A program made the translations under genes and the position numbers. The notes below the pieces were generated by a model. That model was given only the letters and a program-made list of their open reading frames with translations. It was not told where the DNA came from and did no database searches. This document shows, one piece after another, positions 47,366 through 56,128 of a DNA stretch of 64,000 bases; the first letter of the stretch is position 1, and every line of letters begins with the position of its first letter. Origin of the DNA: Catenuloplanes indicus (GTDB taxonomy: Bacteria > Actinomycetota > Actinomycetes > Mycobacteriales > Micromonosporaceae); the NCBI RefSeq assembly GCF_030813715.1, contig NZ_JAUSUZ010000001.1, positions 3,782,001-3,846,000 on the forward strand, given 5' to 3'.

Positions 47366-48322
47366 ATGCGCATCACGGTCTTGGCCGGCGGCATCGGCGG
47401 TGCCCGTTTCCTCCAGGGTGTGCGGGCGCACGCCCGTACCCTGCCGGAGAGCGACGTCACCGCGGTGGTGAACGTCGCGGACGACACGCGCATGCACGGT
47501 CTGCGGATCTCCCCGGACCTGGACAGCGTCATGTACACGCTGGGTGGCGCGCACGACGCCGAGCGCGGCTGGGGTCAGGCCGGCGAGACCTGGACGGTCA
47601 GCGGCGAGCTCAAGGCGTACGGCGCGGAGCCGACCTGGTTCGGCCTCGGCGACAAGGACATAGCCACCCATCTGGTACGCACCACCATGCTCGACGCCGG
47701 CTACCCGCTGTCCCAGGTCACCGAGGCGCTCTGCACCCGGTGGAACCCCGGCGTCCGGCTGATCCCGGCCACCGACGACCGCCTGGAGACCCACGTCGTG
47801 GTGGACCTGCCCGGCGAGGGCCGGCGCGCGATCCACTTCCAGGAGTGGTGGGTCCGGCACCGCGGCAACGTACCGACCAGCCGGTTCGTCTTCGTCGGCG
47901 CGGACGCGGCGAAGCCCGCACCCGGCGTGCTCGACGCGATCGCGGCCGCCGAGGTGATTCTGATCGCGCCCAGCAACCCGGTGGTGAGCATCGCACCGAT
48001 CCTGGCCGTGCCCGGCTTGCGCGACGCGCTGCTCGCCGCGCCCGCACCGATCGTCGGCGTGTCCGGCATCATCGGCGGCTCCCCGGTGCGCGGCATGGCC
48101 GACAAGTGCCTGGCCACCATCGGAGTCGAGTGCACCGCGGCCGGTGTCGGCGGCCTCTACGGGGCGCGCTCCGACGGCGGGCTGCTGGACGGCTGGCTGG
48201 TCGACACCACCGACGACGGGATCACCGTCCCCGGCGTCCGGGTCGCGTCCGCGCCGCTCTGGATGACCGACGAGGACGCGACCGCCGCGATCGTGGCCGC
48301 CGCCCTCGCGCTGACCGAGTGA
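47366..48322 (+). CDS. fbiA: 2-phospho-L-lactate transferase (CofD/FbiA)
   Basis: Transfers the phospholactate/phosphoenolpyruvyl group from its GDP-activated form to FO, giving (dehydro-)F420-0. The 318-residue protein has the N-terminal MRITVLAGGIGGARFLQGV nucleotide/FO-binding motif, VVNVADDTRMHGLRISPDLDSVMYTL near residues 32-57 and the IAPSNPVVSI segment near 209, all CofD hallmarks. The length is standard. fbiB follows about 210 bases later on the same strand. Confidence 0.96.
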   Translation: MRITVLAGGIGGARFLQGVRAHARTLPESDVTAVVNVADDTRMHGLRISPDLDSVMYTLGGAHDAERGWGQAGETWTVSGELKAYGAEPTWFGLGDKDIATHLVRTTMLDAGYPLSQVTEALCTRWNPGVRLIPATDDRLETHVVVDLPGEGRRAIHFQEWWVRHRGNVPTSRFVFVGADAAKPAPGVLDAIAAAEVILIAPSNPVVSIAPILAVPGLRDALLAAPAPIVGVSGIIGGSPVRGMADKCLATIGVECTAAGVGGLYGARSDGGLLDGWLVDTTDDGITVPGVRVASAPLWMTDEDATAAIVAAALALTE

Positions 48323-48530
48323 AACCCGCCACCACCGATGATCGTTTCCACGGCGTAGGGCTTGCACGGGAACAGCACGTCGCCGCGCAGCGATTCCGGT
48401 GATCCGGCGCCGCCGGTTTCCCGGCTTCTCCCGCCTCGCCGCAGCGACGTGCGAGCGGCTACACGTGAATCGGCACCGGCCGCGACGAACCGGCATCGGC
48501 GTGGTGAAGAGAAAGAGCGGAGAGAGTCCC

Positions 48531-49637
48531 GTGACCGACCTGATGGTCCTGCCCGTCGCCGGCATCGGCGAGATCCGGCCCGGCGACGACCTGGCCGCCG
48601 CGATCACCGAGGCCGCGCCGTGGCTGCAGGACGGCGACGTCCTGGTGGTCACCTCCAAGATCGTCTCGAAGTCCGAGGGCCGGCTGGTCACCGTGCCCGC
48701 CGCGGAGGGACCGGAGCGCGACGCCGCCAAGGCCGAGGTGCTGCGGGCCGAGACCGCCCGGGTGGTCGCCAGCCGCGGCCCGGCCCGGATCGTGCAGACC
48801 CACCACGGCTTCGTCATGGCGAACGCCGGCATCGACGCCTCCAACGTCGAGCCGGACCGCCTGGTGCTGCTCCCCGAAGACCCGGACGCCTCGGCCCGCG
48901 CACTGCGCACCGCGCTGCACGCGCTCACGTCCCGTACCGTCGCCGTGATCGTCTCCGACACCATGGGCCGCCCCTGGCGCAACGGCCTCACTGACGTCGC
49001 ACTCGGCGTCGCCGGCCTCGACCCGATCGACGACCACCGCGGCCGCACCGACTCGTTCGGCAACGAACTCCACGTCACCCAGATCGCGGTCGCGGACGAG
49101 CTGGCCGCCGCCGCCGACCTGGTCAAGGGCAAGGCCGACGGCGTACCGGTGGCCGTGGTCCGCGGCTACCGTTTCCCGGTGCCGGACGGTGACGGCCCCG
49201 GCGCCCGCGTCATGGTCCGCGACGGCGCCACCGACATGTTCGCGCTCGGCACCACCGAGGCGCGCGCCGCCGGCCTGCGCGACGCCGCCGACCTGCCGCC
49301 CGCGCCGCTGTTCCACGCGCCCGCGCTCCCCGACGCGGAGGACACCGCCGCCGTCATCCGCGCCATCTCCCACGCGCTGCCCGCCGCCGCCCCCGGCACG
49401 CTCTTCACCCACGAGAAAAACCCCGCCACGGTACGCGAGACGCCGCCGCCTGGCGTCGAGATCCCGGCCGCCACCACCGACCTGATCATCTGCACCCCGC
49501 CGGCGGACTCCGTCCCCGCACTGATCCGCTTCGGCGCCGACGTCCACCGCCTGCGCGCCTCCCTCGCCGCCGAGGGCCTCGCCTCGGCCACCCTCACCGA
49601 CGTCCCGCCCATCCTCCTGGCGGTCGGCCCGGCCTGA
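48531..49637 (+). CDS. fbiB: Coenzyme F420-0:L-glutamate ligase (CofE/FbiB) with shortened C-terminal domain
   Basis: Adds glutamate residues to F420-0. The N-terminal CofE domain (about residues 1-245) is complete: [32 protein letters not shown], and [24 protein letters not shown]. In mycobacterial FbiB a C-terminal nitroreductase-like domain of about 200 residues reduces dehydro-F420-0. Here only about 120 residues follow (total 368 rather than about 448), with a short [25 protein letters not shown] part that may be its remnant. The GTG at 48531 is chosen by homology ([13 protein letters not shown]) and an AGAGAG ribosome site. Confidence 0.9.
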   Translation: MTDLMVLPVAGIGEIRPGDDLAAAITEAAPWLQDGDVLVVTSKIVSKSEGRLVTVPAAEGPERDAAKAEVLRAETARVVASRGPARIVQTHHGFVMANAGIDASNVEPDRLVLLPEDPDASARALRTALHALTSRTVAVIVSDTMGRPWRNGLTDVALGVAGLDPIDDHRGRTDSFGNELHVTQIAVADELAAAADLVKGKADGVPVAVVRGYRFPVPDGDGPGARVMVRDGATDMFALGTTEARAAGLRDAADLPPAPLFHAPALPDAEDTAAVIRAISHALPAAAPGTLFTHEKNPATVRETPPPGVEIPAATTDLIICTPPADSVPALIRFGADVHRLRASLAAEGLASATLTDVPPILLAVGPA

Positions 49638-49674
49638 TCGTGCTGGCACAATCAGGACCCGTGCTGCAGCACTA

Positions 49675-49697
49675 CCGGCCGGATCTCGCTCGGCCGG
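49675..49697 (+). terminator. GC hairpin after fbiB
   Basis: CCGGCCG and CGGCCGG are reverse complements around a 9-base loop, about 38 bases past the fbiB stop. There is no T tract. It is a plausible terminator for the fbiA-fbiB unit, convergent with the next gene. Confidence 0.35.
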
Positions 49698-49805
49698 GAC
49701 GAGCGTTCGGCTGCGAGGCCGTCCACGCTGCCCGTGAACGTCGCCAATGGGCCTGATCCACGAGGGCACCCGGACCGGCGCCCCGGTTCGGGACCCCGTA
49801 GCCGG

Positions 49806-50516
49806 TCAGCAGTTGCCGAGGTTGCCGTCCCGGGTGACCGTGGCCGAGGTCAGCCGATCGCCCGGGACGCTCGGTACGGAATACGGTGTGCCGTCGTGCC
49901 CGGCGAGTTCCTCGGCGTACGTGTCGCTGACCAGGTAGAGGTGTAGCTCGAAGCGCTGTCCGGCGGACGTGGCATCACCGATCACGACCCGGTTCGCGCG
50001 CCAGCTGCGCCCGTCGGGCGCGAACCGCACCGGCTGCTCGTAGAAGTAGTCCAAGTGTCCTTCCACGCGTACGAAGATCACCGCGGTGCGCCCGGCCGCC
50101 GGGCGTTCCCCGGTGCCGGTGACGTCGGAGCAGTTCGGCACCGTCGTCGCGCTGGTGATCGCGAAAGTGACCGGCGGAGGTTCAGGCGTCGGTTGCGGTT
50201 CGGGCGGTGGTGCCGGGCCGGTCGTCGCCGGGCCGATCGTCGGCGGGCCGGTCGTCGCCGGCGCGAGCGTCGGGCTCGCAGTGGCGGCTGGGCCGGTGAT
50301 GCTCGGGGTGGGGGCACCGGATGAGGCGATCGGCGTCGGCCTCATCGGTGGCTCCGCGCCGGTCGACTGGCTCGTCTGCGGCGAGCTTCGGTGCCCGACG
50401 ATCGCGACATAGGCCGGTACCGCCGCGACGATCCCGACGATCGCCGTCACCAGCACGCCTACCGCCGTGATCCGTTCGGTAGCTCCCAGGGCCCTCCACC
50501 AGCGCCGCATCGGCAT
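49806..50516 (-). CDS. Membrane-anchored protein with Pro/Thr linker (unknown)
   Basis: A 236-residue protein. A short basic cytoplasmic start is followed by one transmembrane helix (ITAVGVLVTAIVGIVAAVPAYVAIV, about 15-39), a long linker rich in Pro, Thr and Ser with TTGPPTIGPATTGP-like repeats (about 45-118), and an extracytoplasmic domain of about 110 residues containing two cysteines (VPNCSD and the terminal GNC), probably disulfide-bonded. Similar domains occur in actinobacterial hypothetical surface proteins. No function is recognised. It lies at the edge of a disrupted accessory region. Confidence 0.65.
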   Translation of the reverse strand: MPMRRWWRALGATERITAVGVLVTAIVGIVAAVPAYVAIVGHRSSPQTSQSTGAEPPMRPTPIASSGAPTPSITGPAATASPTLAPATTGPPTIGPATTGPAPPPEPQPTPEPPPVTFAITSATTVPNCSDVTGTGERPAAGRTAVIFVRVEGHLDYFYEQPVRFAPDGRSWRANRVVIGDATSAGQRFELHLYLVSDTYAEELAGHDGTPYSVPSVPGDRLTSATVTRDGNLGNC

Positions 50517-50622
50517 CCCTTTCCGGCCGCACGCGAGTCCTCAGTGCACACGGTGGGCCAAGCGACACGCCAGCGCCCGTCGCATACCCGACGGGCATGC
50601 GACCATCGGATCGCCTCACCGG

Positions 50623-50837
50623 TCACGCGGACGTGGTGGGGTGGGCGTCAGGCGGTCCAGCGCTGGCGGGTGGCTTCGGTGCGGTTACGGGCGCCGACAA
50701 CCGGGCCTGCGGCCCAGCAAAATCAAGCCACACTCGCACGGGTACGCCGGGGGCGTGCTTGGCCGCGTTGGTGAGCGCTTCCCGGGCGATGCGCAGCAGC
50801 GAGACCTCCGCGCTGGGTTCGAGCGCCCGCGGCGTAC
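50623..50837 (-). pseudogene. Remnant of a two-component system (HisKA_3-type kinase, possible LuxR tail)
   Basis: The segment PRALEPSAEVSLLRIAREALTNAAKHAP followed by VRVWLDFAG is the start of the ATPase domain (N box) of a NarL-type sensor kinase. Nothing upstream of it survives: at about 50838 it meets foreign low-GC DNA. Downstream, a second frame gives GARNRTEATRQRWTA then a stop, which resembles the last residues of a LuxR-type response regulator. The simplest reading is a deleted kinase-regulator pair. Confidence 0.55.
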
Positions 50838-50840
50838 CGG

Positions 50841-51004
50841 TGATAGCGGAGGTGCATGTGGCAATCAACAATAAGGGTGGACTTTGTAGTAATTTGATTA
50901 ACTGCACTGAGTCAGTTCAGGACATGCTGCCAAAGGGATATACAATGCATGTTTGGTGGGGTGCCGGTGAGGGTGAGCACACCACACTGAAGGGACGTAG
51001 GTAG
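50841..51004 (+). pseudogene. C-terminal tail of an SCP1.201/DddA-like deaminase toxin
   Basis: The frame reads VHVAINNKGGLC, then an INC segment, MLPKGYTMHVWW and a Gly-ending tail before TAG at 51002-51004. This matches the last third of SCP1.201-like (DddA family) cytidine deaminase toxins: an INN/HNN strand, the zinc-binding Cys pair (here C-x6-C), the LLP motif, a T-x-x-V strand and a final TG-like end. The catalytic HAE part and everything before are missing, so it cannot be active. The upstream junction falls inside the kinase remnant. The GC drops sharply at this point. Confidence 0.6.
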
Positions 51005-51008
51005 ATAA

Positions 51009-51524
51009 TTGTCGGTAAATGACATCAACATCCCACCACGGCCCGCTTGGTCTTACATTCCTTTCGTATGCGTTGGTGGCTTGAATTTCGGTATGCGGCA
51101 TTCGGAGGTGATTGACGTGGTCGCTTCCGCTGGTGGCGCGACGACTGATGCGATTATCACCTCCAACGGTGGACCTTGGGCGCGATTTGCTGATGTCGGA
51201 CTTTCTGCATATTATTCCGACTCGCGAATGCTTTCCGGCATTGCGGTTGATGCGATTTCCGGCCCACAGGTTCTGCACGATAGCCGCGAACTTGTCGGGC
51301 GTGCCCCTTCAGGTTATGGAGCCTGGATCGAAAATTACACTGAATTATATGATCTGCGCCTCAGGTATTCAGAGGAGGGTATTCCGTCTTCGCCAGATCT
51401 TGGCTTTTTGATGCGCGTTCAGCGTGCCGGTGACGTGGTCTTGACAAGGCCGGTGTTCGTCATTGAAGGTTGGCTGGACAGTCCATACGACAGTATTCCC
51501 CGGGTGGAGTGGAATACATTTTAG
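51009..51524 (+). CDS. Probable immunity protein for the adjacent deaminase-type toxin
   Basis: A 171-residue soluble protein starting at TTG, 4 bases after the stop of the toxin tail, with a weak AGGTAG ribosome site. An in-frame TAA just before the TTG rules out extension. It has no known domain I can name. Features are CVGGLNFGMRHSEVIDVV near residue 21, a YYSDSRMLSGIAVD strand pair near 68, and many aromatics, as in small alpha/beta immunity proteins. Base composition is much lower in GC than the chromosome, indicating recent transfer. The function is inferred from position only. Confidence 0.6.
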   Translation: MSVNDINIPPRPAWSYIPFVCVGGLNFGMRHSEVIDVVASAGGATTDAIITSNGGPWARFADVGLSAYYSDSRMLSGIAVDAISGPQVLHDSRELVGRAPSGYGAWIENYTELYDLRLRYSEEGIPSSPDLGFLMRVQRAGDVVLTRPVFVIEGWLDSPYDSIPRVEWNTF

Positions 51525-51689
51525 TGTCGCGCGCGTCCCAGGTAATTTGACGTACGGGACATTGAGGTTACCTCGGTAAGGGTTGGGACCGTTTCGGCAT
51601 GCCACGGGCTGCCGGGTGGCGTAGTCGGCGGCATTGGCGCTCCGCCGATACTCGTGGCGGTGCAGTTCAGATAGGACGAAGGTCAGTAT

Positions 51690-52120
51690 CAGGGCCGGGC
51701 AGCCGCCGACGACCTGGACGCCGCGATGCGGTGCATCCGACTGCTGGCGTACGCGATCCTCGACGGCACCCTGATCCCGATCGACCGGGTTGCCGACCAG
51801 AAGCCCTACTACTCCGGCAAACACAAGCGTCACGGGGCGAACGTGATGACCTTCGCGGACAAGGGCTACCAGGGCGCCGGTGGCACCGTCCGGACGCCGT
51901 TCAAACGGCGCCACATGCGCTCTTAATACAGCAGTCGACCAAGATCCGATGCCCTCACAGGAGCCTCGCTCAGGCTGTTCCACCCCTCCGCGATCTCATC
52001 GTCCATCCGCAGTTTTGATCACCTCACTGTCCCGATCCGCCGGCACGGTGAGCAGGAACGCTATCGGTGGCGGCGACGGCCTCGACTCCGGCCGTCAGGC
52101 ACTGCTCGGTCCGTTATGCG
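51690..52120. mobile_element. Scrambled remnants of the same IS5-type element
   Basis: On the plus strand, AILDGTLIPIDRVADQKPYY and KRHGAN then FADKGYQGA (about 51693-51926) match the central part of the transposase at 15.9 kb with an internal deletion. Directly after, 51929-51955 is identical over 27 bases to the leader of that IS (16662-16688, other strand), followed by decayed start-proximal codons up to about 52110. The N-terminal part therefore lies after the central part, so two copies were fused or one was rearranged. Not functional. Confidence 0.8.
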
Positions 52121-52160
52121 AAATGGCTCACTGAGTACCCCGCCGTGATGGGAGGTGGCG

Positions 52161-52727
52161 TCAGATCTGGCTGAGATCGACCTCGATGGGGAAGGGCGCG
52201 GTCAGCTTCACCGTGCCGGTGAAGACCTCGCCGTCGCGGTAGCGGCCGGCTGCCGGGTCGAGGACGTATGTGTAGACGATGGGTACGCCGGTGGCGGCCT
52301 GCTCGACACGCCAGTAGAACTGGATCCCCACTCGCGCATACTGCTCGGCCTTGACGATGCGGTCGGTCGTCTCCGATCCGGGTGAGACCACCTCGACCAC
52401 GAGAAGCACGTGCTCGGGTCGGGTCGGGGCGACGTCGATGGTGTCCGCCCGGTACACCGTGACATCGGGGCGACGGTTGTTCAGCGGGACGTCATGGAGG
52501 CGCACGTCGAAGTCGGTGTCCGCGTTCCAGTCGGGCCCCGCCGCGGCGTCCAGGGAATTCGCCAGCAGCCGGGCCAGACGATTGTGCCGCTTGGATGCGC
52601 TCGGACTCACGAGAATCATCCCATCCACGATCTCGATGCCCGCGCATTGCTCAGGTGTCCATGTCGCGTACTGCTCGGCTGTGACCAGCTCGTGCATCCA
52701 GTCCGGCGCGACCATCTCGACAGTCAT
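52161..52727 (-). CDS. Uma2-family (DUF820) PD-(D/E)XK endonuclease-like protein
   Basis: A 188-residue protein of the Uma2 family, which has a restriction-endonuclease-like fold and no settled role. Core residues are visible: a Glu in GIEIVDGMILVSPSASKRHNRL, Asp in RRPDVTVY, the Glu-x-x-SPGSETTDRIVKAEQYARVGIQFYW segment with the catalytic Glu-x-Val (LVVEVVSPGS) and Lys. The ATG at 52727 is preferred because AGGAGG lies 5 bases upstream; a GTG two codons earlier is weaker. Such genes are often multi-copy and mobile in actinomycetes. Confidence 0.88.
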   Translation of the reverse strand: MTVEMVAPDWMHELVTAEQYATWTPEQCAGIEIVDGMILVSPSASKRHNRLARLLANSLDAAAGPDWNADTDFDVRLHDVPLNNRRPDVTVYRADTIDVAPTRPEHVLLVVEVVSPGSETTDRIVKAEQYARVGIQFYWRVEQAATGVPIVYTYVLDPAAGRYRDGEVFTGTVKLTAPFPIEVDLSQI

Positions 52728-52760
52728 ACCCACCTCCTGGAGCGTCCTTGGCTACCGGAC

Positions 52761-53795
52761 TCACGATACCGACGAGCCGCCTAGCCCGGGGGTCCTGGTG
52801 CGGTTGGCCGGGCCGCTCGGGGGCTGGGACCAGGGTGACTCTGGGCGGCGCGCGGTCGGCACCTGCGGGTCGTCGGGGGCGGGGCCCTCGGGGGCGGTCG
52901 GTGCGGGGCGGCCGGGCGCCGGCCGGCGCGCGGGGTCCCCCGGCTGCGGCTGCGGGACCGGTTGCGGCGTCGGCTGCGGAGGGGCGGGCGGCGTGGCGCT
53001 GCCCTTCGCCCGCTTCGTCGCGGGGCTCTCCACGACCGGCCCCGGCACGGACACGCTGGCCAGCGTCAGCGGCGCGGCCGGCTTCGGCGGCGCGGCGACC
53101 ACCGGAGGTGCCGTCGGCGCGGCCGGGGCCGGCGGCGCTGAGGACACGGCCTGCCCGGGGTGCGTGGGAAGCGCGGCGGGAGCCGGATCGACCGGCCGAC
53201 CGGCCGGCGACACTGGCCGCAGCTCCTGGGTGACATCGTCGGACTCGGACACATCGGAAGCGCTGGACGCCTCGGAGGCCCCGGATCCGGCGAAGGTCTC
53301 GGACGTCGCGGCCGCGTCGCCGGTCTCGTCAGTGTCGGGAGCCTCAGCGGCAGGTGCGGCCGCCGCGACCGGCCACCGGCGCCAGCGCTGGATGCTGAAC
53401 GGCGCCACCAGCAGCAGCACCCCAAGAACGGCCAGCGTCCCGTTGTTCAGCGGCACGTGCAGCGGGACCGGACGGTCCAGGATCACCCAGTCGTTCGGCA
53501 GGACGTCGCGGACCGCCAGCGGGTCGATGAACGTGGCCACGTACCCCGAGATCAGCAGCAGTCCGGCGACCAGCGGGCCCACGGGCGAGATGCGCAGCGT
53601 GGCGACGATGCCGAGCAGGACGCCGGCGACGAGCAGGAACGCGGCCGGTTCGATCAGGTCGTGGGTGTCCCACCCGCGACCGGCGGCCACCCAGCCGGCG
53701 ATCAGCTCGGAGGAGGAGGCCTGGCCGGTGGCGAGCAGGAGCCACGTCAGTGGTGCCGCCACCAACCCGGCTATCAGACTCCAGATGTGTCGCAT
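52761..53795 (-). CDS. Membrane protein with long Pro/Ala/Ser-rich cytoplasmic tail (unknown)
   Basis: About 344 residues. Four hydrophobic helices lie in the first 140 (IWSLIAGLVAAPLTWLLLATG, AAFLLVAGVLLGIVATL, VGPLVAGLLLISGYVATFIDP, LAVLGVLLLVAPF). The tail from about 150 is acidic and Ser-rich first, then extremely Pro/Ala-rich. It resembles other uncharacterised actinobacterial membrane proteins. The ATG at 53795 begins just before helix 1 and is preferred to an ATG 12 codons upstream. It is divergent from the acetoacetyl-CoA synthetase gene. Confidence 0.65.
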   Translation of the reverse strand: MRHIWSLIAGLVAAPLTWLLLATGQASSSELIAGWVAAGRGWDTHDLIEPAAFLLVAGVLLGIVATLRISPVGPLVAGLLLISGYVATFIDPLAVRDVLPNDWVILDRPVPLHVPLNNGTLAVLGVLLLVAPFSIQRWRRWPVAAAAPAAEAPDTDETGDAAATSETFAGSGASEASSASDVSESDDVTQELRPVSPAGRPVDPAPAALPTHPGQAVSSAPPAPAAPTAPPVVAAPPKPAAPLTLASVSVPGPVVESPATKRAKGSATPPAPPQPTPQPVPQPQPGDPARRPAPGRPAPTAPEGPAPDDPQVPTARRPESPWSQPPSGPANRTRTPGLGGSSVS

Positions 53796-53892
53796 AGCGC
53801 GCACCGTACCGTTTTCCGGCTTTCCGGTCATCTCTGGGACGCACCGCGAAAGTCCACTTACTCCTTAACGCTTATTAGGGCACCATCATGAC

Positions 53893-55821
53893 ATGGGCAC
53901 ACCGCTGTGGTCACCACCTGACGACGTCCGCGACACCAGCCGGGTCGGCGCCTATCTGGCCTGGCTGGAACGGGAACGCGGGCTGCGCTTCGCGGACTAT
54001 CGCGCGCTCTGGGAATGGTCGGTCGCCGATCTCCCGGCGTTCTGGTCGTCGATCTGGGAGCACTTCGGCGTGCACGCCTACGACCCGCCGCGGCAGGTGC
54101 TGGCCGATCCGGCGATGCCGGGCGCACGCTGGTTCCCGGGCGCGACGCTCAACTACGCCGAGCACGTTCTGCGGAAAGGCACCGGGGAAGGCCCGGTGGT
54201 GCTGGCCCGAAGCCAGACCAGGGCGCCCCAGGATCTGACCGCCGAGGACCTGAAAGACCAGGTCGCGAGGGTACGGGCGGGTCTGCGCGCCCGAGGCGTC
54301 CGGCGCGGTGACCGGGTGGTGGCGTACGCGCCGAACATCCCGGAGACGCTGGTCCTGCTGCTGGCCACGGCCAGCCTGGGCGCGATCTTCTCGTCCTGCG
54401 CCCCGGAGTTCGGCGTCCGCAGCGTGATCGACCGCTGGCGGCAGATCGCGCCGAAGCTGCTGGTGGCGGTGGACGGCTACCGGTACGGCGAGAAGGCGAT
54501 CGACCGGCGTGCCGAGGTCGCGGAGATCCGGGCCGCGCTGCCGTCGCTCACCCACGCCGTAATGATCACCTATCTGGGTGACGACGAGGGGGACGCGGAG
54601 CCGTGGGCGGAGCTGGCCGCGCCGACCGCCGAGCCGCTGCGCTTCGAGCCGGTGCCGTTCGACCATCCGCTGTACGTGCTCTACTCGTCCGGCACGACCG
54701 GGCTGCCGAAGCCGATCGTGCACGGGCACGGCGGCATCCTGCTGGAGCACCTGAAGATGCTGGCGCTGCACCACGACCTGGGCCCGGGCGACCGGTTCCT
54801 GTGGTTCACCACCACCGGCTGGATGATGTGGAACTTCCTGGTCTCCGGCCCGGCCGTGGGCGCGTCGATCGTGCTGTTCGACGGCAACCCGGCGCATCCG
54901 GACCTGGGCGCGATGTGGCGGCTGGCCGCGGAGACCGGAACGACCTATTTCGGCACGTCCGCGCCGTTCCTGATGGCCTGCCGGAAGGCTGGCGTGCGGC
55001 CACCGGAGCTGCCCGGACTCCGCGGCATCGGCTCGACCGGCGCGCCGCTGCCGGCCGAGGGCTTCGACTGGGTCTACGACGCGGTCGGCCGGGACGTGCG
55101 GCTGGACTCGCTCTCCGGCGGTACGGACGTGTGCACCGGGTTCGTGGGTGGCTCGCCGCTGCTGCCGGTGCACGCCGGCCGGATCGCCTGCCGGGCGCTC
55201 GGCGCGCGGGTGGAGGCGTTCGACCCGGCCGGCAAGCCGGTGCTGGACCAGCTCGGCGAGTTGGTGATCACGGCGCCGATGCCGAGCATGCCGGTCGGGT
55301 TCTGGGGCGACGAGGACGGGAGCAGGTACCGGGAGGCGTACTTCGACGTGTTCCCGGGCGTGTGGCGGCACGGCGACTGGATCACGATCGGCGAGGACGG
55401 CTCCTGCGTGATCACCGGCCGGTCCGACGCCACGCTGAACCGGGGCGGCGTGCGGCTCGGCACCGCGGAGTTCTACTCGGTGGTGGAGGGCCTGGACGAG
55501 GTCGCGGACTCACTGGTCGTGCACCTGGAGGAGAGCGACGAGTTGCTGCTCTTCGTCGTACCGTCGGCGGGTTTTGATCTTGATCTGGACGCACTGCGGC
55601 ATGCGCTGCGCACCGGGTTGTCGCCGCGGCACGTGCCGGACGAGATCCATCCGGTCGGCGCGGTGCCCCGGACGCTGTCCGGGAAGAAGCTGGAGGTGCC
55701 GGTGAAGCGCATCCTCGGCGGGACACCGGCCGGGGCGGCGGCCGCGAAGGGCGCACTGGCGAACCCGGAGTCGCTGACCGCGTTCGAGCAACTCGCCGCA
55801 CGGCGTCACGCGACGCAGTGA
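53893..55821 (+). CDS. aacS: Acetoacetyl-CoA synthetase
   Basis: Activates acetoacetate (ATP, CoA) to acetoacetyl-CoA. The 642-residue ANL-superfamily enzyme has the ACS-type N-terminus (LPAFWSSIWEHFGV), AMP-binding P-loop YSSGTTGLPKPIVHGHGG at about 261-278, TTTGWMMWNFLVSG around 305, GDWITIGEDG and GRSDATLNRGGVRLG (about 502-520), and the acylation lysine in RTLSGKKLEVPVKR near 604. The sequence MWNFLVSGP and the long N-terminal domain separate it from acetyl-CoA synthetase. Single gene with an ATG at 53893. Confidence 0.93.
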   Translation: MGTPLWSPPDDVRDTSRVGAYLAWLERERGLRFADYRALWEWSVADLPAFWSSIWEHFGVHAYDPPRQVLADPAMPGARWFPGATLNYAEHVLRKGTGEGPVVLARSQTRAPQDLTAEDLKDQVARVRAGLRARGVRRGDRVVAYAPNIPETLVLLLATASLGAIFSSCAPEFGVRSVIDRWRQIAPKLLVAVDGYRYGEKAIDRRAEVAEIRAALPSLTHAVMITYLGDDEGDAEPWAELAAPTAEPLRFEPVPFDHPLYVLYSSGTTGLPKPIVHGHGGILLEHLKMLALHHDLGPGDRFLWFTTTGWMMWNFLVSGPAVGASIVLFDGNPAHPDLGAMWRLAAETGTTYFGTSAPFLMACRKAGVRPPELPGLRGIGSTGAPLPAEGFDWVYDAVGRDVRLDSLSGGTDVCTGFVGGSPLLPVHAGRIACRALGARVEAFDPAGKPVLDQLGELVITAPMPSMPVGFWGDEDGSRYREAYFDVFPGVWRHGDWITIGEDGSCVITGRSDATLNRGGVRLGTAEFYSVVEGLDEVADSLVVHLEESDELLLFVVPSAGFDLDLDALRHALRTGLSPRHVPDEIHPVGAVPRTLSGKKLEVPVKRILGGTPAGAAAAKGALANPESLTAFEQLAARRHATQ

Positions 55822-56128
55822 TGTGCACATCCTGCGAATTCGGTGCTGGGCGTTGAACCGGACCAGGTCACGGCGTTGCAATCGGTCAAAATCTTCAGAG
55901 CAGGACCATCAAGGTGTACGGAGTGTGACCGCTCTTGCTCACGGCGATGAGGGTGAGCGGAAGATCCGACAATGCCGTGTGATCGGTGGATGGAAAGACC
56001 CCTTACCGTCGCGTCGTGGACATCGCCGCAGAACCGGATCGGCGTAGGCTTGCTCCGGTCGCCGTGCCCCCGCGCCGCATGTTTTCGCACCCGGATCGAT
56101 ATTCACTGACAGATCGAGGAGTCGCCCT
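55822..56128. other. 307-bp intergenic region without a gene
   Basis: Between acetoacetyl-CoA synthetase and the glycosyltransferase. No frame has a domain or a good ribosome site. GC is somewhat lower than the flanking genes. It should contain the promoter for the glycosyltransferase, but no confident hexamers are seen. Confidence 0.5.
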
